DNA from: Nioella ostreopsis
GTDB lineage: Bacteria > Pseudomonadota > Alphaproteobacteria > Rhodobacterales > Rhodobacteraceae
Direction: 5' to 3'
DNA: 64,000 bases
Assembly (NCBI RefSeq): GCF_004000255.1
Contig: NZ_RCIQ01000011.1
Location: forward strand, 62,001 to 126,000
The position numbers and the translations under genes were made by a program. The notes under the pieces were generated by a model, which saw only the letters and a program-made list of their open reading frames with translations, was not told the DNA's origin and made no database searches. How positions within the stretch are numbered: position 1 is the stretch's first letter; each line of letters starts with the position of its first letter. Shown piece by piece: positions 9,149-19,741 of the stretch.

Positions 9149-12025
9149 CTAAGTAGCAGCGCTCCGATCCTCAGAAGGTCCGTCAGCTCTTTCAGTCGCG
9201 GCCATCTGGCTCAGGAGCAAGGCCCGCTTTCTGGCGGCGCGGCTGAGTTCCAGAAGACCGAGCCGCGCCACGGATATCGACATCACGGCATTGGCCACAG
9301 CGGCTGGATCATCCGCAGGCGTGGAAAAACCGGTTCGACCATGCTCGATCAATGTCGGCGGCGTTCCGCGATGATAGCAGATAACCGGGCGCCCGCCTGC
9401 CATTGCCTCCAGAGTCGTTCGACCGAAGGATTCCGCGAAGTGGGAGAGGACCAGCACAAGGTCCGTCTGTTCCACTGCGGCGACCGACCCATCGGCATAG
9501 CCTGTGTGAACCGTGTTGTCGGGAAGCGGGCCCAATGCCTTCAGATCGGCAGAGTCCGGCCCAATCAACAGGAACTTGCAACGCGCGTCAGGCGGGACGT
9601 TTTCCGTAGCCTCGGCTTTGGCAACCATGCGCGCAATCGAAACGAAATCCGCCACCCCCTTCTTGGCGATGTTGCTGCTGATCAGACCAACACGCAGAGA
9701 CGGCCCGGGGGCAAAGGGCAGATCGAACAAGGCCGGATCGATTTCATTCGGCTGCACGGCGACGCGGTCGGGGCAGTCCAGCCAGTCTGCAACAGCGGGA
9801 GAATTCGCGATGAAGCGGTCGGCCTCTCTGAGGATGCGTCGCCTAAGACCGCGGGCGCTGTCACCAAGAATGCGGCACAGTTGCAGGTCTTCGGCGGGCA
9901 GTTCGCGCACATGCACGATCGACGGGCACCCTTCAGCCCGCGCCGCCACCAGAGGTGCATTCAGGACAATCGTATTCACATGCACTGCGGTCGGGCGATA
10001 GGTTCGGATCATGGCTCGTATCGCGGAAACCGTGTGTTCCGACACGGGGCGAAACCGATGTCGCCAGAGTTGCGGCAGGATCTCAACCGCTGCCGATCTT
10101 TTTCGCACGTCTTCCAGGTACTGCTTATTCACGGCGGATGGCAGCACCGTCACAGGAGCAATCCGGGGTCCATTGAGACCACTGCCAAGACGTTCCAATG
10201 CACGCAACAGGCTGCGCTCGGCCCCGAAAATCTGCCGATCGGCAGAATGCGCGAAGACAAGCGCGGTTTCGGCATCGCTGCCCGCCAGCGCCCCTTCAAA
10301 CCGGAAGGGTTCAACCGGGGCCTTGTCGGGACGCTGTTCGTAATCCAGCAGCGGCACGGCCTGATTGTCCAGCTCTCGCAGTGCGCGCCATGCAGAATCC
10401 GAAAACAGCGGGCCGGGATCGCGGTCTTCCTGTCCGCCGGTTTCCAGATAGTGGCGCACAGGGTCGACATCCGCAGCCAGCACGTCCTTGTTCCGCGTCA
10501 GATACCAAAGCGTATCGAAATGCGAAGACCCGGATATCACGGCGTAGTCACTGCCTGCGGTCACTTCGTCGGCGGGTCGAAGCGCAGGTGGCGCTGGAAA
10601 TGGCCGTTCCGTCGGATGTCTCGGAAGGTAAAGCGAGGCCGCCCGCGCCTCCCCGTCTGCGGTGCTGTCAAGCGAAGACATCCTGCTATCGTGCCAGTGC
10701 AGAGCGGCATCCAGATAGCATCGGCGTGGACCCCGGAACTGGGTCGAAAGGTGCGTGGCGGACGACAGCGTCAAGGATTGCGGTGCGTTGCGACCGAAAG
10801 CCAGGGGCACGCCGGGGTGCTGTTCGATCACCGCGTCAGAACCGAATGCGGCAAGCAGGCGATGATAGTATTCGGTATCGGCATTGACGCGCACACGGTC
10901 CCAGTACCCCACCCTCTCACGCATCTCCGCGCGAACCATTAGGGACGAGACATTGCGATAGACCCAGCCCTGCTCGATCCGCCAAAGCGACATTGAAAGG
11001 TCAGACCCCGTCCGAACCCAGTGCGACGCACAGGCGACCGGGCCGCTGTCGGCCAGAAGCGGCCCAACCTGTGCCTCGATCTTTTGCGGATGGGACCAGT
11101 CATCGGAATCATGAACGGTGAAGAACGCGCCACGGATGTCTGCAAGGCCGGTATTGCGGGCAATATAGGCGCCGCTGTTCTCTGGCAGACGAATGACCCT
11201 GATGCGGGGATCTGCCAGCGCCGCCTCTTCCGCAACGCCAGCGGTGTTGTCGGTGCTGGCATCATCCACCACGATGATCTCAAGATTGCGCCAGCTTTGG
11301 TCGGTCAGTCCTCGCAGACATGTGCCCAGGGTCGCCTCAGACTGATGGGCGGGGACAATGACACTGACAAGTGGACCCTGGTCAACCGGTGCAGGTGGGA
11401 TCGGTGCTGTCAGCCTGTCCAGGCGTGGCAGCGTCCCCGGCAACAAGCCAATTCCAGCCAGACCGGTTGCCGCGTAGATCTCGGCTAGATGGTTGGAAAC
11501 AACGTGATCCGGGGCGTTTTCGGCAACCGCAATCTCGATCTCTGACAGTGAAAGATCGGCGTGATCGCCGAACCGGTCCCTGGCTTTGCGCAAGAGCTCT
11601 TTCGCAACCGACAGCTCTCCGCACATGGTTGCGGCCTTTACGCCAAGAACCCAGGGGCCTTTGTGCGGAATGATCGCGGTGCCCAGTTCGCTACCATCGA
11701 AAAACGATCTGATAGCAGAATGCGCGGATTTCCAGCGTGATTTGCTGGCTGCATGACGCGCAAAAACCCATCCTGCGATCGCCCGTTCGCGAGCCGACCC
11801 GTTTTTCAGCAGCAGCCGCAGTTCGGGCAGAGCCTGCGCCTCGAATCCGCGCCATAGCTGATGATCGAGTTCCAATGCGCGCACCGGGCCGCCCATGCGC
11901 CCCTCTGCGTGGCCATGGGCTGCGTAGTGCTCCCATGGATCCAGCCCTGCCGCGCGAACGTCAGAATAGGTCGAGAGATACCAGACCGGATCAAACTCCT
12001 CTTTCGTGAAAGACGTCCCGATCAT
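9149..12025 (-). CDS. Two-domain glycosyltransferase (GT2 + GT4) with repeat modules
   Basis: 958-residue protein likely to transfer two sugars in exopolysaccharide or surface-glycan synthesis. Residues 11-46 hold the module FDPVWYLSTY...GHAEGR shared with the two neighbouring genes. A GT2 (GT-A fold) domain runs from about 218 to 430, with VDDASTDN and HDSDDW as metal and nucleotide-binding motifs. A second module copy lies at 502-541. A GT4 (GT-B) domain runs from about 585 to the end, with GAERSLL at its start and ESFGRTTLEAMAGG as the EX7E region. I chose the ATG that overlaps the upstream stop by 4 bp; a frame open for another 162 codons lies inside the upstream gene. Acceptor and sugars are unknown. 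Confidence 0.88.
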   Translation of the reverse strand: MIGTSFTKEEFDPVWYLSTYSDVRAAGLDPWEHYAAHGHAEGRMGGPVRALELDHQLWRGFEAQALPELRLLLKNGSARERAIAGWVFARHAASKSRWKSAHSAIRSFFDGSELGTAIIPHKGPWVLGVKAATMCGELSVAKELLRKARDRFGDHADLSLSEIEIAVAENAPDHVVSNHLAEIYAATGLAGIGLLPGTLPRLDRLTAPIPPAPVDQGPLVSVIVPAHQSEATLGTCLRGLTDQSWRNLEIIVVDDASTDNTAGVAEEAALADPRIRVIRLPENSGAYIARNTGLADIRGAFFTVHDSDDWSHPQKIEAQVGPLLADSGPVACASHWVRTGSDLSMSLWRIEQGWVYRNVSSLMVRAEMRERVGYWDRVRVNADTEYYHRLLAAFGSDAVIEQHPGVPLAFGRNAPQSLTLSSATHLSTQFRGPRRCYLDAALHWHDSRMSSLDSTADGEARAASLYLPRHPTERPFPAPPALRPADEVTAGSDYAVISGSSHFDTLWYLTRNKDVLAADVDPVRHYLETGGQEDRDPGPLFSDSAWRALRELDNQAVPLLDYEQRPDKAPVEPFRFEGALAGSDAETALVFAHSADRQIFGAERSLLRALERLGSGLNGPRIAPVTVLPSAVNKQYLEDVRKRSAAVEILPQLWRHRFRPVSEHTVSAIRAMIRTYRPTAVHVNTIVLNAPLVAARAEGCPSIVHVRELPAEDLQLCRILGDSARGLRRRILREADRFIANSPAVADWLDCPDRVAVQPNEIDPALFDLPFAPGPSLRVGLISSNIAKKGVADFVSIARMVAKAEATENVPPDARCKFLLIGPDSADLKALGPLPDNTVHTGYADGSVAAVEQTDLVLVLSHFAESFGRTTLEAMAGGRPVICYHRGTPPTLIEHGRTGFSTPADDPAAVANAVMSISVARLGLLELSRAARKRALLLSQMAATERADGPSEDRSAAT

Positions 12026-14154
12026 CTCAAAAGCCCATGCAGCGCGTCGAACGGGATCTTGGCACGCGCGACGCGACTGGCGCCCGACTTGATCAGGTCC
12101 TGTTTGATGGCACGATTTCCCGCCCACCATTCCACAGGGCCTGTCGTGAACCGGCGTGCAGAGGATTCGCAGGTGGAGGCATCGAAACGTTCCAAGCGCC
12201 GTCCTGACCCCGGAAGCGTGGCGACCGGAGAATAGCAGGCCAGAAGACGCACACTCTCGGCCCGCAACTCGGGCAGGGAACCGGGAAGCTCCAGCAACGC
12301 CTCCGGGTCTGGTGCGATCAGCAACGGGGCCGAGGCCGACTCTCCCGGGCAGAGCTGAAGCAGGCGCTGGCCGTCCAGAACTTCGCGCACTCTCGTGCAG
12401 AGGCGGAAGGAGGTGTCGAGCAAATCCGGCGCCAGAGGTCTGGCAAGCGGCACCAGCCCGACCGGGCCATCGGAAAGGGATGCCAGTTTCAGGCAGGTTT
12501 CCACCACCCAATCACCGTGTCTCAAATCCGCGGCCAGTACCAGGGACAGCTTGTAGCTGGATTGATCACGCCCTTTCATGATGCCGGGTGCAGGAAACGG
12601 GCGACTGTCTTCCGTGTAGTGCAGGTCGGCCACGGAGGCTGTGCGGTGGTGGTGTTCCTGCGCATCGAGATAGACCAGACGAGCGCCAGTGACATAGCCG
12701 TCGATGGACAGGGGGCCAGTTCGAACCGCGGACCCTTCCCGGTCGCGCAGCATCGCCAGCGGGCCGGTCATTCCGGAAATGACGGAGGCAGGCCCGAAAA
12801 CCCGGCGTATTCGCCGTATCAATTCATTGTCCGCCGCGACACGAACAGAGTCCCAACATCCCAAGGCATCCACCACGGGCTGTCGTCTGAACAGCAGGGA
12901 CGCCGTGTTCTCCGTCAGAAAACTCGCCTCCGGGCTCAGACGTGTCAATGTCAGGTCAGAATGCATGCGCACATGCTCGGACGTGCAGGCGATTGCTGTG
13001 CCGCTCTCAAGCATCAGCTCCATCTGCACGGTAATCCGGTCGGGGTGGCACCAATCGTCCGCGTCATGAAGCGTAACGTATTCACCACGCGCCATGGCAA
13101 GCCCGGCGTTGCGTGCTGCATAGGCACCGCCGTTTTGCGAGAGCCGTTTCAGCTGGATACGGGGATCGGCTCTTGCTGCATCTAGGGCGACCTGCGCGGT
13201 TCCATCGCTGCTGGCGTCGTCAATGACAATGATCTCAAGGTTGCGCCAGCTTTGGTCTGCAACGGCGCGCAATGCGGTTGGAAGGGTGTCTTCCGCCTGA
13301 TGGGCCGCGATCAGGACGGAAACCAGCGGCCCGTCTACGGGCTGGGGCGCGCGCTTGGGGGTCAGGCGGTCATAGGCCAGGCTTCTCGTGTCATCGCACA
13401 AGGTCAATTCGCCAAGGCCGTATGCCGCAAGCGCCCGGTTGATCAGCCTCAGGCGACCGATTTCCGAGGCTTCGAAGCCTGCCAGCGCAAACCAGCTTTC
13501 GTCGCACAGCAGATCCCGCATTTGCCAGTCGCGGATGCCTTCGTCCGACGGGGCTGGCTGTCCCGCCAATGCATCAGCAACAAGGGCGACGGTCAGCAGA
13601 CGACTGCGCAGAGAGGGGTCCGTCGCCGAGACAAGGGCCTTGTGGGCGCACCGACCTGCCGTTGTCGCGCTGTCCGGGGATTGGGTCATCCGCCATTGCC
13701 GAAGGTGCCAAAGCGCCAGGTCACGGCCAGCGAAGCCCGCAGCATCGCCCGTTTCCTCATCCGCGAGGCGCTGGAGCCTCTCAAGGGCGGATGACTGTCC
13801 AAACACGTTCAGCCGATTGCGGAGCACATCGCTTTTCGCACGCGCTCGCAAGATTGGGTCTTGTTGAAAGGGATTGGCCGCGCGGCCCTCTGACGCGCCG
13901 TATTGCAGGTAGTGCGTCAGCGCATCCATGCCGCTGTCTGCAACTTCACGGAAGCAGGCCAGATAAGCGCGGGTGTCGAACTCCGGTCCGGGGCTGCGCC
14001 CAAGGTCCCAACCGATCTTCAGAAAATGATCCAACGGGTCCAGCCCGGCCAAGGCCACGTCCCCGTTCCGCGTCGCGTACCATTCCGCGTCGAACAGGAC
14101 GGAGTCCTCCAGCAATTTTGCACGGGTCGTGTCTATGGTGGTTTCGCCGGACAT
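12022..14154 (-). CDS. GT2 glycosyltransferase with two N-terminal repeat modules
   Basis: 710-residue protein. Two tandem module copies occupy residues 20-57 (FDAEWYATRNGDVALAG) and 58-95 (FDTRAYLACFREVADSG...ASEGR). After a helical region, a GT2 domain runs from about 276 to 500, with IDDASSDG and HDADDW motifs close in sequence to the GT2 domain of the next gene, so the two are paralogues. The C-terminal 200 residues match nothing I know. It lies between the small module protein (5-bp gap) and the two-domain transferase (4-bp overlap), so all three are probably co-transcribed. It likely acts on a lipid- or cell-surface-linked glycan in the cytoplasm; no transmembrane segment is obvious. 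Confidence 0.85.
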   Translation of the reverse strand: MSGETTIDTTRAKLLEDSVLFDAEWYATRNGDVALAGLDPLDHFLKIGWDLGRSPGPEFDTRAYLACFREVADSGMDALTHYLQYGASEGRAANPFQQDPILRARAKSDVLRNRLNVFGQSSALERLQRLADEETGDAAGFAGRDLALWHLRQWRMTQSPDSATTAGRCAHKALVSATDPSLRSRLLTVALVADALAGQPAPSDEGIRDWQMRDLLCDESWFALAGFEASEIGRLRLINRALAAYGLGELTLCDDTRSLAYDRLTPKRAPQPVDGPLVSVLIAAHQAEDTLPTALRAVADQSWRNLEIIVIDDASSDGTAQVALDAARADPRIQLKRLSQNGGAYAARNAGLAMARGEYVTLHDADDWCHPDRITVQMELMLESGTAIACTSEHVRMHSDLTLTRLSPEASFLTENTASLLFRRQPVVDALGCWDSVRVAADNELIRRIRRVFGPASVISGMTGPLAMLRDREGSAVRTGPLSIDGYVTGARLVYLDAQEHHHRTASVADLHYTEDSRPFPAPGIMKGRDQSSYKLSLVLAADLRHGDWVVETCLKLASLSDGPVGLVPLARPLAPDLLDTSFRLCTRVREVLDGQRLLQLCPGESASAPLLIAPDPEALLELPGSLPELRAESVRLLACYSPVATLPGSGRRLERFDASTCESSARRFTTGPVEWWAGNRAIKQDLIKSGASRVARAKIPFDALHGLLR

Positions 14155-14159
14155 TGAGT

Positions 14160-14660
14160 CTAGCCTCCGGCGGTTGGACCAAGCCGCCGACCTTCCGCTT
14201 GTCCGTGTAAAACGTAATGAGCCAGAGCAGGCCAGCCCGCCTCGGCAACATCCGGATTGGCGCTATAATATGCGTTAGTCTGGAAATCCGGGCCTGGATC
14301 ATGCCCCGCAAACGCGCCACGCAGCAAGTAATGGGTCACGGCCTTGTCCGGGCTTTCGCATTCGGGGTAGCGCGCGGCGTACCAGTTTGCGTCGAAATAG
14401 CGGCTTTTTGACAATGCGTTCGCCTGATGACGCAGCATCAGGCGATGGCGCATCCTTGCCATGCGTGTTTTCAGCCATCCTCGGCTGTTACCAGTTGGCT
14501 TCTGGCGTGTGTTCTGGGTAATGACGGTCTCGTCCGACTTTCGCAGCAAAGCGAGAATTTCCGCATCCCGCTGCGCCAGTTCAGCCCGAAGTGACAGAAT
14601 TTCTGCCCGCAGCATCGCCAGCACTTCTGCATCGGGCTGATTTCTGTCCATTTCGCTCAT
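14160..14660 (-). CDS. Small coiled-coil protein made of the glycosyltransferase-associated module
   Basis: 166-residue protein with no catalytic domain. Residues 12-42 form a leucine/alanine-rich heptad pattern likely to be a coiled coil. A basic linker follows, then two copies of the module seen in the adjacent glycosyltransferases at 88-125 (YFDANWYAARYPE) and 126-162 (YYSANPDVAEAGWPALAHYV). No signal peptide or membrane segment is visible. Being first of the three-gene unit and made only of the shared module, it may hold the two enzymes together or bind their acceptor; that is inference. I know no name for it. Confidence 0.75.
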   Translation of the reverse strand: MSEMDRNQPDAEVLAMLRAEILSLRAELAQRDAEILALLRKSDETVITQNTRQKPTGNSRGWLKTRMARMRHRLMLRHQANALSKSRYFDANWYAARYPECESPDKAVTHYLLRGAFAGHDPGPDFQTNAYYSANPDVAEAGWPALAHYVLHGQAEGRRLGPTAGG

Positions 14661-14728
14661 TAGTCATCCGATTGGTGACAGATACGGTTACTCTTTGCCT
14701 CTACGCATTCCATGACCTCTTCGCAGCG

Positions 14729-16186
14729 TCACCCTTTCGCGCCTTGCCCGCGGGAATAGACATCCTCGTACCGAATGATGTCGTCCTCACCCAGATAGCT
14801 GCCCGTCTGGACCTCGATCAGCACCATGTCGACCTTCCCCGGGTTTTCCATCCTGTGCACGGCTCCGAGAGGAATGTAGACGGACTGGTTTTCGGAAACC
14901 AGCTTGACCGTATCATCTACCGTAACCTTCGCCGTACCCTGCACGACGATCCAGTGTTCCGATCTGTGATGATGGCTCTGAAGGCTGAGGCTCGCGCCCG
15001 GCTTGACCACGATTCGTTTGACCTGAAACCGCTCGCCGAGCACCAGCGTTTCGAAATGCCCCCATGGGCGGTAGTCAATGGGCAGGGCTTCTGCCTGACG
15101 GGCACCTTTTGCGGCAAGGCTCTGAACGGCGAGTTTCACGTCCTGCGTTCTGTTGATATCGGCAATCAACACCGCATCCGGCATGGCAATGGCAACGATG
15201 CCATCCAGGCCAAGCCCGACAAGTTCCTGATCCGGGTGCTCTGACCGAAGCAGTGAATTCTTGCAGTCGATGGCCGTTACCGGTCCAGCACAGGCAACAC
15301 CATCGGAATCGATTGCGCTTTGATCGCGAACCGCGCTCCAGCTTCCCAGATCGCTCCAACTGCCGCGGAAGGGAACCACGCTGAGATTGTCGGCCTTCTC
15401 CATGACTGCATAGTCGATCGAGATGTTCTGCACCTCTGCCCAGGGCTTCGGGGCCAGCCGGAAGAACCCGAGATCCGGTTCGCCCTGCTCCACAGCGGCG
15501 CGAACGGGTGTCACAAGATCAGGCGCATGGCGCTCGAAGGCGGAGATGATGTCCTTGGCGGCGAACAGGAAAATACCCGCGTTCCAAAGGAACCCGCCAT
15601 CGGCAACCATCTGTTCGGCCGTGGTCTGGTCGGGCTTCTCGACAAAGCGTTCCAGCTTGTAGGCCGCGTCCTTGTCATGCGTTCCAGCCAGTTTCAGGTA
15701 TCCATACCCGGTTTCCGGGTAACTGGGGGCGATGCCGAACGTCACGAGATCGCCGTTCAGGGCTGCGCCTGCCGCCAGTTCCAGTGCCGCTGCAAATGCA
15801 TCGGCATCCGGCAGGATATGATCGGATGGCGCGACAAGCAGCAGGGCCTCGGGGGACGTCTTGGCAATGTGCAACGCGGCCGCCAGAACCGCCGGGGCCG
15901 TATTTCGCCCCTCTGGCTCGATCAGGATGGCACCCGGATCAATGCCGATGTCCTGCAATTGTTCGGTCACGACAAAGCGAAAGTCGGATCCGGTCAGGAT
16001 CGTAGGCGCAGCAAAGGTGACCGCGCCGCGCGTGCCGGTCATGCGTTCTGCGCATCGTTGATAGAGCGACCGGTCGCCAATCAACTGAACAAACTGTTTG
16101 GGATAGCTCTTGCGCGACAAGGGCCAAAGCCGGGTCCCCGAACCGCCACACAATACCAATGGATGAATTTCAAATGTCGATTGCAT
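14729..16186 (-). CDS. manC: Mannose-1-phosphate guanylyltransferase / mannose-6-phosphate isomerase
   Basis: Bifunctional cytoplasmic enzyme making GDP-mannose, the donor for mannose-, fucose- or rhamnose-containing polysaccharides. The nucleotidyltransferase signature GGSGTRLWPLSRKSYPKQF is at residues 14-32. The C-terminal cupin-type isomerase domain carries SLQSHHHRSEHW and YIPLGAVHRMENPG. I start at MQSTFEIHPL (485 residues, the usual length); 28 further upstream codons are open but unlike the family. It sits 68 bp upstream of the glycosyltransferase genes on the same strand, so it probably supplies their donor. Divergent from fadH. Confidence 0.93.
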   Translation of the reverse strand: MQSTFEIHPLVLCGGSGTRLWPLSRKSYPKQFVQLIGDRSLYQRCAERMTGTRGAVTFAAPTILTGSDFRFVVTEQLQDIGIDPGAILIEPEGRNTAPAVLAAALHIAKTSPEALLLVAPSDHILPDADAFAAALELAAGAALNGDLVTFGIAPSYPETGYGYLKLAGTHDKDAAYKLERFVEKPDQTTAEQMVADGGFLWNAGIFLFAAKDIISAFERHAPDLVTPVRAAVEQGEPDLGFFRLAPKPWAEVQNISIDYAVMEKADNLSVVPFRGSWSDLGSWSAVRDQSAIDSDGVACAGPVTAIDCKNSLLRSEHPDQELVGLGLDGIVAIAMPDAVLIADINRTQDVKLAVQSLAAKGARQAEALPIDYRPWGHFETLVLGERFQVKRIVVKPGASLSLQSHHHRSEHWIVVQGTAKVTVDDTVKLVSENQSVYIPLGAVHRMENPGKVDMVLIEVQTGSYLGEDDIIRYEDVYSRGQGAKG

Positions 16187-18525
<2,339 letters not shown>

Positions 18526-18559
18526 CCAGGGGTGTTTCGCCGCCTTACGGCGTCGACCC

Positions 18560-18600
18560 GCGGGGGGATCCTCCCCCGCACCCCCCTGAGGTATTTTTGC
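18560..18600 (+). terminator. Terminator-like GC stem after fadH
   Basis: GCGGGGG (18560-18566) pairs with CCCCCGC (18573-18579) around a GATCCT loop. The T-run comes only later, in GAGGTATTTTTGCC (18588-18601), so the geometry is not a textbook intrinsic terminator. Placed 34 bp after the fadH stop. Confidence 0.4.
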
Positions 18601-18783
18601 CAAGATGAAAGGACGTTCGACGAGACGCCCGCGCCCCGGTGACGGTCGGACTGTGTCATTTTTTGTTTCTCCGCCCTTAACGATCCCCGGTAATACCCGG
18701 CTTTGGCCTGTAGTGCTCCGCAATCGCGCCGCATTTGGAAACGATACCAATATGCGAAACGAAAAGAGCACACAGGTGACCCA

Positions 18784-19689
18784 ATGGACCGTCTTACGGA
18801 AATGGAAGCCTTCGCCACAGTCGTGGACCAGGGGGGGTTCACGGATGCGGCCAAGAAAATGGGGATCTCGAAATCTGCTGTATCGAAGCATGTTTCGAGC
18901 CTTGAAACCCGGCTCGGCGCACGGTTGCTGAACCGCACAACCCGGCGCGTCAGCCCGACCGAAATCGGCCTGGCCTATTACGATCGTGCCCGGCGCGTGT
19001 TGAACGACGCAGGCGAGGCAGATGCGCTGGTGACCGCGATGCAATCGGCACCGTCTGGCATGCTGCGCGTATCGGTGGCGACGGATTTCGGGGTGAACCA
19101 CCTGTCGCCCATCCTTGGCGACTTCCTGCATTCCTATCCCGATATCACCGTCAACATGGTGCTGAACAACCGCTATGTGGAGCTGATTTCCGAGGGGTTC
19201 GACATGGCCATCCGGGTGGGTGAGCTGGAGGACAGTTCCCTGCGCGCCCGCAAGCTGACGGAAACCACCAAGCGGATGATCGCCAGCCCCGACTATTTCA
19301 GGAAATTCGGCCGACCCGAACGGATCGACGATCTGAACGATCACAAGCTGCTGCACTATTCCAACCAGGCGGCGGGCAATGTGTGGAAGATCACCGCGCC
19401 CTCTGGCGAAGTGCGTCAGGTGCGGACCGCGGGATCGCTCACGGTCAATGATGGTCAGTCGCTGCTGAATGCCGCCATTGGCGGGCTCGGCATCGCCTAC
19501 CTGCCCAGTTTCCTCTACGCCGATGCCGTGCGGCAGGGCCTGCTGGAAGATGCAATCCCGGATCTGCCGGAAGAAACCCAAGGCATCTACGCGATCTATC
19601 CGCCGGGCCGCTACACGCAGCCCAAGGTGCGCGCCTTCATCGACTTCCTCGTCGACCAGTTCCGCGATAAGGGCCCCGGCGACTGGTGA
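18784..19689 (+). CDS. LysR-family transcriptional regulator
   Basis: 301 residues, the standard LysR length. The N-terminal winged helix-turn-helix covers about 1-60 (GGFTDAAKKMGISKSAVSKH is the recognition region), followed by a periplasmic-binding-protein-like effector domain from about 90 to the end. I start at MDRLTEMEAFA, which aligns with the usual LysR N-terminus; 27 earlier in-frame codons are open. It stands alone between fadH and a convergent gene, and its sequence is of the CrgA/DsdC-like LysR subgroup that often controls neighbouring redox genes. Its target cannot be read here. Confidence 0.92.
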   Translation: MDRLTEMEAFATVVDQGGFTDAAKKMGISKSAVSKHVSSLETRLGARLLNRTTRRVSPTEIGLAYYDRARRVLNDAGEADALVTAMQSAPSGMLRVSVATDFGVNHLSPILGDFLHSYPDITVNMVLNNRYVELISEGFDMAIRVGELEDSSLRARKLTETTKRMIASPDYFRKFGRPERIDDLNDHKLLHYSNQAAGNVWKITAPSGEVRQVRTAGSLTVNDGQSLLNAAIGGLGIAYLPSFLYADAVRQGLLEDAIPDLPEETQGIYAIYPPGRYTQPKVRAFIDFLVDQFRDKGPGDW

Positions 19690-19717
19690 CCATCTGACAA
19701 TTCAAGGTTCATGCCGA

Positions 19718-19737
19718 CCCCGCCATCCCCGGCGGGG
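19718..19737. terminator. Hairpin between convergent lysR and ompA-like genes
   Basis: CCCCGCC (19718-19724) and GGCGGGG (19731-19737) form a 7-bp stem with a six-base loop in the 52-bp gap between two convergent genes. No T-run follows on either strand. Confidence 0.35.
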
Positions 19738-19741
19738 CACC

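Noticed and set aside
9341-10942. 533-codon plus-strand open frame opposite the two-domain glycosyltransferase
   Set aside because: It is antisense to a gene with clear GT2 and GT4 motifs, shows no domain and has the Arg/Gly/His-rich composition of a shadow frame in high-GC DNA.
12026-12511. N-terminal extension of the two-domain glycosyltransferase by 162 codons
   Set aside because: It runs inside the upstream glycosyltransferase gene in another frame; the ATGA-coupled ATG begins right before the shared module and fits the operon.
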